The notes under the pieces were generated by a model. It saw only the letters and a program-made list of their open reading frames with translations. It searched no databases and was not told the origin of the DNA. A stretch of DNA of 64,000 bases from Psychrobacter sp. NZS113 (GTDB lineage: Bacteria; Pseudomonadota; Gammaproteobacteria; Pseudomonadales; Moraxellaceae). The stretch lies in NCBI RefSeq assembly GCF_015864825.1, contig NZ_JADYWL010000004.1:351079-415078 (forward strand), read 5' to 3'. This document shows, piece by piece, positions 59,458-64,000 of this stretch. The position numbers and the translations under genes are program-made. Each line of letters starts with the position of its first letter. The first letter of the stretch is position 1.

Positions 59458-59854
59458 TATTAAATACTAGATTTTGAGTAATGGCAGGATCCAAGCTATT
59501 GCCTACTGGGCATGTCAACGCAGTTTTATAAAATCGTTTTAGCGTACTCTCATCCAATGCCTTTGAGAAATTGACTATAACGTGTATTTCACTCACACGC
59601 CTTGGTTTGGTAGCCATGACTTTGGTGACTTCTGCGGTCGTACCTGAGATATCGATATCCATCGCTTCGGCTTTGATACCGATAATCGTTAAGATACAAC
59701 TGCCCAAACTGGTCGCTAGCAAATCAGTCGGTGAGAATGCTTCGCCCTTACCATGATTGTCTGTCGGCGCATCGGTAATGATTTGATTATTAGACTGTAG
59801 ATGGATGGCTTGTGTGCGTAAATTGCCTTGGTAGGTAACTTTTGATGTGGTCAT
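59441..59854 (-). CDS. OsmC-family peroxidase/redox protein
   Basis: This 137-residue protein has the OsmC fold pattern. It includes GEAFSPTDLLATSLGSCILT, with the peroxidatic cysteine in GSC, and a second cysteine in ALTCPVGNSL. The two cysteines reduce organic peroxides in this family, in the cytoplasm. ATG 59854 is preferred over a TTG at 59869, because GGAG lies nine bases before it and the Met-Thr start fits the family. It heads a probable operon with the flavodoxin-like and perhaps the DUF938 gene. Confidence 0.88.
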   Translation of the reverse strand: MTTSKVTYQGNLRTQAIHLQSNNQIITDAPTDNHGKGEAFSPTDLLATSLGSCILTIIGIKAEAMDIDISGTTAEVTKVMATKPRRVSEIHVIVNFSKALDESTLKRFYKTALTCPVGNSLDPAITQNLVFNNGTDA

Positions 59855-59982
59855 AGTTTTTGGCTCCAATATTAAAATACGTTCCTATAGATATCCGAAA
59901 AAGGTATAAAAACACTGTTAAATATCTAAAATCAAATTTTAAGGTAAAAAAAATATTACTAATAATTTTAAACTGATAGCGT

Positions 59983-60729
59983 TTATCGTCCTAATCCTTT
60001 AGCTTGATTTATACGGGCTACTAAAGCATCTATTGATGCTCTCTTTTCAGGGTAAAGCTCAATAAGTATATGCTCAAATATTCGATAGCCATCAAGCACA
60101 TCACTTTTACGAACTTGAAAGCCACCACTATGTGTACCATCATTCCCAAGCCATCTTATAGCGTTTGCAGGCTCTACTATTTTCCTTTTATCTTCAGGTA
60201 ATAAGTCAATACGCCTTACTAGAGATAGAAACTTTCCATTTATATCAACTGATGCAATTTCCATTTCACCGAGCAACACTTCTAAAGCGGATCTCAAAGC
60301 TGTTAAGCTCAAGCTAGGACATGAGAAAAAAGTAGCGAAAGAGTTTCTCAGGGCTTTCTTAACTAAAAAAGGAGTGTTGATAGGAGGTACGAATATTTGT
60401 AAAGGTGGTTCGAAATATTCAGGTTGAAAGCTATCAAACCAAGCCCACTCTCCACTACCATCGTACAGATATTCCTGAGATACCTCACCAGTTCCAATAC
60501 AAATCACCTTAGAGCTACATGAAGAGTTAGAACATTTTAAATTTATTGTAAAAAGATAATCTATCCATTCTGGATCAAAATTAGGATCGTTAGGGTCAAT
60601 AGGTTCTTTGTATTTTTTATCGAAACCATTATCTACACAAGATAGAGATTGAACTCCACATTTTGGACAAGGCCACACTGGAATATTATCACTATGAAAA
60701 GATGCAGTGAACAAATTATCAGTTAACAA
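59983..60729 (-). CDS. DUF4145-like protein with N-terminal zinc ribbon
   Basis: This protein of about 248 residues starts, I think, at a TTG (60729). AGGAG (60737-60741) lies seven or eight bases before it; the open frame extends to 60846 but that part is hydrophobic and lacks a good site. CPKCG and a C-x5-C further on (CSNSSC) look like a zinc ribbon. The C-terminal part has the DUF4145 pattern: SLTALRSALEVLLGEM, then AIRWLGNDGTHSGG and a final helix pair. DUF4145 proteins occur near restriction and other accessory genes, but no partner is nearby. It is accessory DNA beside a degenerate 5S rRNA. Confidence 0.78.
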   Translation of the reverse strand: MLTDNLFTASFHSDNIPVWPCPKCGVQSLSCVDNGFDKKYKEPIDPNDPNFDPEWIDYLFTINLKCSNSSCSSKVICIGTGEVSQEYLYDGSGEWAWFDSFQPEYFEPPLQIFVPPINTPFLVKKALRNSFATFFSCPSLSLTALRSALEVLLGEMEIASVDINGKFLSLVRRIDLLPEDKRKIVEPANAIRWLGNDGTHSGGFQVRKSDVLDGYRIFEHILIELYPEKRASIDALVARINQAKGLGR

Positions 60730-60735
60730 TAAATT

Positions 60736-60742
60736 TTCTCCT
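60736..60742 (-). promoter_or_regulatory. Ribosome binding site deciding the DUF4145-like start
   Basis: AGGAGA on the minus strand lies eight bases upstream of TTG 60729. It is the reason for choosing a TTG start for the DUF4145-like gene. Confidence 0.55.
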
Positions 60743-60849
60743 GAAAAAAGATATGAGTGTACTCTGAAATAAGTTAGCACTAATGTAGTAAACTCGCAAT
60801 ATATAAAAAAACAACCCAACCTTAGAATAATCAGTATTTCCCACACGAA

Positions 60850-60888
60850 AGAAAACCCCCTTCCGCTTTAGCAGAAGGGGGTTTTACT
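60850..60888 (-). terminator. rrn-type terminator, copy A
   Basis: AAAACCCCCTTC (60852-60863) pairs with GAAGGGGGTTTT (60874-60885). It sits directly after the degenerate 5S copy on the minus strand, just as copy C follows the real 5S gene. Its stem is nearly the same as that of copy B. Confidence 0.85.
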
Positions 60889-60897
60889 TTTGAACAG

Positions 60898-61013
60898 AGA
60901 GCTGACGATGGCTTACTCACAAATAGGCGAACAATACTACCATTGGCGCTACGATGTTTCACTTCTGAGTGAGGGAAAGGATCAGGTGGAGCCATCACGT
61001 TATTGTCGTCAAC
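60898..61013 (-). pseudogene. Degenerate, full-length 5S rRNA copy
   Basis: The region aligns over its whole length with the real 5S gene at the window end. By eye there are about 14 substitutions and one deleted base in about 112 positions. The central segment of 31 bases (60946-60976 approximately) is identical. The outer helix can still form, with G-U pairing (GTTGACGA with TCGTCAGC). The helix around the TTCG loop, however, loses pairs. It probably no longer serves ribosomes. It has its own terminator, and no 23S lies upstream of it in the normal place. Confidence 0.82.
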
Positions 61014-61095
61014 AAAGAAGATCAAATATGAGTTTATTATTTGACTATAAATATTACTTTTCGGCTAAAACGATAACTAGTGCACATTGAACAAC

Positions 61096-61566
61096 TTATG
61101 GCACATTATTCCGTTCACAATATTTTTTCAAATTATTCAACCGAACCTTCATTTCCCATCCAAAAACAAAAGCACTAATAGGACCGAATAGTTTGTTAAA
61201 TATTTTACCTTTTAATTCATAATTATACGTAAAGATAACTAAAGACCCTCCGATGCCAGTGCTCTTTACATTCCAAGCACCACTAAATTTTTTAAGTATT
61301 CTTGGGCCTTTTATCATTTTTACTGCTGCCACATCTGGACTTTTGTAAGATATATACTTAGAAATCATAACCATCCCCAATTTATTTTTACAATATGATT
61401 CTTCGCCAATACCAGCATTGAGCGAGTTGCCTAAAAGCCTAGCTTCATTCAAATAAGGGTCCCACTCTAATCTTATGTGATAGTCTTGAGTAATTTCAAA
61501 CACATAACTCTGACTTGAACTAATTGTAATAGAGCGTTTTATTGTTTTCATTTCTTTGGAAAACAC
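61096..61566 (-). CDS. SRPBCC (START-like) family protein
   Basis: This 156-residue protein has an N-terminal strand-helix pattern, ITISSSQSYVFEITQDYHIRLEWDPYL, typical of SRPBCC/polyketide-cyclase-like proteins. LVIFTYNYELKGKIFNKLFGP near the end matches the long final strand and helix. Such proteins bind hydrophobic small molecules in a deep pocket; the ligand is unknown. The frame starts at GTG 61566; ATG 61551 (MKTIKRS) is an alternative start, and I see no strong ribosome binding site for either. It is between the degenerate 5S copy and a small membrane protein gene. Confidence 0.75.
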   Translation of the reverse strand: MFSKEMKTIKRSITISSSQSYVFEITQDYHIRLEWDPYLNEARLLGNSLNAGIGEESYCKNKLGMVMISKYISYKSPDVAAVKMIKGPRILKKFSGAWNVKSTGIGGSLVIFTYNYELKGKIFNKLFGPISAFVFGWEMKVRLNNLKKYCERNNVP

Positions 61567-61628
61567 CGTAGTAAGTAGGTAACCCCTGATAAAACAGAGG
61601 ATTACAATGCATAGCCGAAAAAGAATTT

Positions 61629-61931
61629 CTAGCTAAATCTCGCTGAAATATATGTCCAATACCCTAACAGCAGTATGAGCAAACCCCAAGACAACGAAAA
61701 GCATAAGTAGTACGACTCGCTATCAAGTGCAGCATAATAGTAAATGGCCAGTCCAGTACTTACTAACAGAGAGACTGAATATGCGATGAGTAAAGTAAAC
61801 AGAGCATTATTTTCAAATTTAGATAAATCCGGGCTATTCTCTGCACAAATATAAAAGAGAAAACCAAGTGAAAAAGCCCCACCAATCGTAATATGCAAAA
61901 ATGATATTAGAACCAGTGACCAAATTGACAT
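61629..61931 (-). CDS. Small membrane protein, unknown function
   Basis: This 100-residue protein has three hydrophobic helices near residues 5-28, 43-67 and 75-97, short polar loops and no cysteine motif. A good ribosome binding site, AAGGGA, lies about seven bases before the ATG. It belongs to no family I recognise. It lies between the GST gene and the SRPBCC gene on the same strand, with gaps of about 60-70 bases, so it may be in one transcript with them. Confidence 0.72.
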   Translation of the reverse strand: MSIWSLVLISFLHITIGGAFSLGFLFYICAENSPDLSKFENNALFTLLIAYSVSLLVSTGLAIYYYAALDSESYYLCFSLSWGLLILLLGYWTYISARFS

Positions 61932-62000
61932 AAGCTTTCCCTTTGCTGCCTCAATTCTTTCTTAAAAATTCTGAGTTATAACGTTGGTAACTTAGTACGA

Positions 62001-62642
62001 TTATATTTTAAATGGTGTCAGATCTATCTCTTCAAACTCACATACCGCCTTTATACTAGGGTTTTCACTTAATCGATTTAGATACATTGCCAAGTTTTTA
62101 TAGGTCATAGGCGACTTTTCTGATACCAATGACCACTCTGCCAACATAAAGAGAAAGTAATCACATGCCGATAACTTTTCACCAAGCAAAAACTCATTAG
62201 ACTCCAGCTGATCATTAATAATAGACAAAGCCTCTGCAATACGATCATCTTGCGCAGATATAACACTTGGTATATTACGTTCATCATTAGTATGACGATG
62301 TGGATAATAACGAACCATCAGCTCCGCTTGCAACGTATTGTTTAAGAATGCGAGCCACTGAAAAAATAATGGTCGTTTAGGATCGCCAAGTGGAGGTATC
62401 AACTCGTACTCTGGGTGCGATTCACAAATATGAATGCAGATAGCAGGACTTTCAAAGATTGGCTGATCATCAACGACCAGCGTGGGAATACGCCCAGTAG
62501 GATTTAACTTCAGATAATCGGCTGATTTGTGAGTGTCCTTCTCTCTTTCGACAAGTACTAACTCATAATCCGCTTGCACATGGTGCAGGAGAAAATGTGG
62601 AGCCAAACTAGCATTATTTGGGTAATAGTAAAGTTTAAACAA
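62001..62642 (-). CDS. Glutathione S-transferase family protein
   Basis: This 213-residue protein has a thioredoxin-like N-domain, including the typical segment LKLNPTGRIPTLVVDD with cis-proline, and FESPAICIHICE as the glutathione-binding Glu-Ser pair. An all-helical C-domain follows (FLLGEKLSACDYFLFMLAEW). The layout is that of cytosolic bacterial GSTs. The active-site residue in the first loop (YYPNNASLAPHF) is Ser- or Tyr-like; the substrate is unknown. It is the largest gene of the cluster between the terminator copies, and the only one with a well-known family. Confidence 0.88.
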   Translation of the reverse strand: MFKLYYYPNNASLAPHFLLHHVQADYELVLVEREKDTHKSADYLKLNPTGRIPTLVVDDQPIFESPAICIHICESHPEYELIPPLGDPKRPLFFQWLAFLNNTLQAELMVRYYPHRHTNDERNIPSVISAQDDRIAEALSIINDQLESNEFLLGEKLSACDYFLFMLAEWSLVSEKSPMTYKNLAMYLNRLSENPSIKAVCEFEEIDLTPFKI

Positions 62643-62753
62643 AATATAGACTCCATTATTCTAAAGTTACCAGACACTCATAACAGCTTACTGTCTGGCT
62701 GAAATATATCTTAAATCAAAGCTCAATCAATTAACAGAAGCTCACTAATCGCT

Positions 62754-63107
62754 TTAGTGGTTAAATCTACCTTGAATAGCAGGTTCATCATTATTGATAC
62801 TTTCTAGGGTCTCAAATCCTTTCTTAGTACCAAAGTATAGAGCGTCTGTTTTTTTCTCTCTATAAAAACGCATTTCATCGCCTTTATTATCAGTTAGCGT
62901 AAACTCATTGAATACTTTTTCCCAGTGCGCTTTCTTTTCAGATTCGTTGTGATCAGCTTTAAATGTTGGCTTTAAAATATAGGAAATATCCTTACCTTCT
63001 TCAGTGGTTATCAAAGGCAACAGTTCTTTGTGTTTTGTTAAATATAGACATATTTTCTCAATATCGTCCAAATTTTCTTTACTATCAGTTAGTTTAATAA
63101 TTAACAT
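62754..63107 (-). CDS. Hypothetical protein, 117 residues
   Basis: I do not recognise this protein. It is soluble, charged and Lys/Glu-rich, with no signal peptide, membrane segment or cysteine motif. It has a probable beta-alpha start (MLIIKLTDSKENLDDIEKICLYL) and a second segment with FYREKKTDALYFGTKKG. AGGA lies about nine bases before the ATG. It sits between the terminator copies B and A, upstream of the GST gene by about 110 bases. Confidence 0.68.
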   Translation of the reverse strand: MLIIKLTDSKENLDDIEKICLYLTKHKELLPLITTEEGKDISYILKPTFKADHNESEKKAHWEKVFNEFTLTDNKGDEMRFYREKKTDALYFGTKKGFETLESINNDEPAIQGRFNH

Positions 63108-63299
63108 CGATTTGTATCCTAATTTGCTTTCTAGCTTAGTGTTATTGAAAGTTAACTAACCTTTTAAAATGCTAAAAGATCAATATTCATGATCCCAGTT
63201 GCTTGCTCGTAAGCCTAGCATTGTTATGCTCATCTACTTTAAACTCATATTAAAGACAATACTACTAAACTCCGCTGTTTACCCCAAACTGCAGGCAAA

Positions 63300-63345
63300 A
63301 GAAAACCCCCTTCGCTCATGCGGAGGGGGTTTTCTTTTGAATAGA
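63300..63345 (-). terminator. rrn-type terminator, copy B, with a trace of a 5S 3' flank
   Basis: AAAACCCCCTTCGC pairs with GCGGAGGGGGTTTT (63302-63333), followed on the plus strand by CTTTTGAATAGAG. The same flank GAATAGAG precedes the real 5S 3' end at the window end, but here the match stops after a few more bases. It therefore looks like a relic of a terminator-5S unit. Confidence 0.75.
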
Positions 63346-63432
63346 GCTCTAATGAGGAGATCGCCGTAAAACTTATCCATATAGACCAAGCTGATTAATA
63401 ATTAATGGCACACTTCACCTAATACTAATAAG

Positions 63433-63780
63433 TTATTCTTCCATCTGCCATTTATCATCTACCCATACTGCATCATTATCGTCTAAGTGTACATGCCACT
63501 CTGCATCAGCAACTGCCAGTCGAATCTCAGTCAAACATTCTAGCCAATGACCAAGCGTATATATAAGATCCTCAACGTCCATGCTAGAAGATATTTTCGT
63601 TGCACCTGCTAGTATTACCTCTGACTCACTATCATCATAGGCGTAAAGATCAAACGACTCTGCCTCTTCTGTGTGCTCAAAGCTTTCATTATACTTATCA
63701 ACGATCAGCGTAATATTTTCTTGCTCTTGCTCCGTTAAAAGTGTCGTACGCTCAGCCGTATAGTAGATGGAAACGCCCAT
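63433..63780 (-). CDS. Hypothetical acidic protein, 115 residues
   Basis: I do not recognise this protein. It is strongly acidic (many Asp and Glu), Trp- and Tyr-containing, starts MGVSIYYTAERTTLL, and has no signal peptide, membrane segment or cysteine. The C-terminus is D/E-rich (HLDDNDAVWVDDKWQMEE). It is the first gene after the rRNA operon, 60 bases from terminator copy C. Small acidic proteins of this size are often immunity or antitoxin partners, but no toxin gene is next to it, so I do not claim that. Confidence 0.68.
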   Translation of the reverse strand: MGVSIYYTAERTTLLTEQEQENITLIVDKYNESFEHTEEAESFDLYAYDDSESEVILAGATKISSSMDVEDLIYTLGHWLECLTEIRLAVADAEWHVHLDDNDAVWVDDKWQMEE

Positions 63781-63841
63781 GACTTACTCCGAAATATAAT
63801 AATAGTTATAAATAATAGCACACAGTACTTTATCTCACGCA

Positions 63842-63880
63842 GAGAAAGCCCCCTTTCGCGTTAGCGAAAGGGGGCTTTTC
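63842..63880 (-). terminator. rRNA operon terminator, copy C
   Basis: AAAGCCCCCTTTCGC (63845-63859) pairs with GCGAAAGGGGGCTTT (63863-63877) in a near-perfect stem with a short GTTA-type loop. It directly follows the 3' end of the 5S gene on the minus strand and ends in T-rich sequence. Confidence 0.92.
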
Positions 63881-63888
63881 TAGAATAG

Positions 63889-64000
63889 AGAGCTGACGAT
63901 GACCTACTCTCACATGGACGAATCCACACTACCATTGGCGCTACGATGTTTCACTTCTGAGTTCGGGAAGGGATCAGGTGGTGCCATCGCGCTATTGTCG
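63889..64000 (-). rRNA. rrf: 5S rRNA (5' end beyond the window)
   Basis: On the minus strand the region contains the 5S core: CACCTGATCCC, CCGAACTCAGAAGTGAAAC, GTAGCGCC and a final GTAGGTCATCGTCAGCT. It also has the TTCG loop between TGGA and TCCA. The 5' end lies about four or five bases outside the window, where a 23S gene is expected. This marks the 3' end of an rRNA operon read right to left. Confidence 0.95.

Noticed and set aside
60890..61090. Plus-strand open frame of 66 residues over the 5S copy
   Set aside because: The DNA aligns with 5S rRNA on the other strand, so the frame is accidental.

Overview
The window looks like chromosomal DNA of a psychrotolerant gammaproteobacterium in the Moraxellaceae, most probably Psychrobacter. 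The grounds are moderate-to-low GC, a complete proton-pumping NADH dehydrogenase operon with a fused nuoCD, the gene orders dut-algC-argB and leuS-lptE-holA, paired UbiH-family hydroxylases, and the sequence of the 5S rRNA. The genus call is inference from gene content; no database was searched.

Layout. 1-6.6 kb: the 3' part of nadB, then a lipid-metabolism cluster. It has a CdsA/YnbB-like cytidylyltransferase on the plus strand, converging on a three-gene minus-strand operon: a three-domain fusion (CDP-alcohol phosphatidyltransferase, alpha/beta hydrolase, methyltransferase), a patatin-like protein that has lost both catalytic residues, and an SDR. 6.8-12.5 kb: a LysO-like exporter, two unknown proteins and two flavin hydroxylases of ubiquinone synthesis. 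13-19.3 kb: phoH and ybeY (ribosome/rRNA maturation), an MscS channel, a small MITE-like element, a TonB-like protein, an unknown protein and ferredoxin-NADP reductase. 19.4-35.8 kb: the nuo operon (nuoA, B, CD, E to N), all minus strand, ending in a clear terminator. 36.5-43.7 kb: rep, mgtE, dut, algC and argB on the plus strand. 43.8-53.2 kb: a small secreted protein, a YffB/ArsC-like protein, leuS-lptE-holA and macAB. 53.3-58.1 kb: two near-identical tRNA-Lys genes, an MBL-fold hydrolase, catalase katE and a secreted dienelactone-hydrolase-like protein. 58.2-59.9 kb: a DUF938 methyltransferase, a flavodoxin-like protein and OsmC. 60-64 kb: accessory genes, all minus strand, lying between three copies of an rRNA-operon terminator. 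One copy still carries a full-length degenerate 5S rRNA; the last belongs to the genuine 5S gene, which is cut by the window end.

How the genes work together. Complex I oxidises NADH and reduces ubiquinone, which the UbiH-family enzymes help make. katE, OsmC and Fpr fit redox and oxidative-stress control. leuS, holA, rep, dut, ybeY and phoH are housekeeping. The strongest candidate for undescribed biology is the YnbABC-like lipid cluster with its triple fusion and a predicted patatin pseudoenzyme. The second is the row of small genes inserted among duplicated 5S/terminator units behind the rRNA operon. Most of the rest is ordinary core genome.
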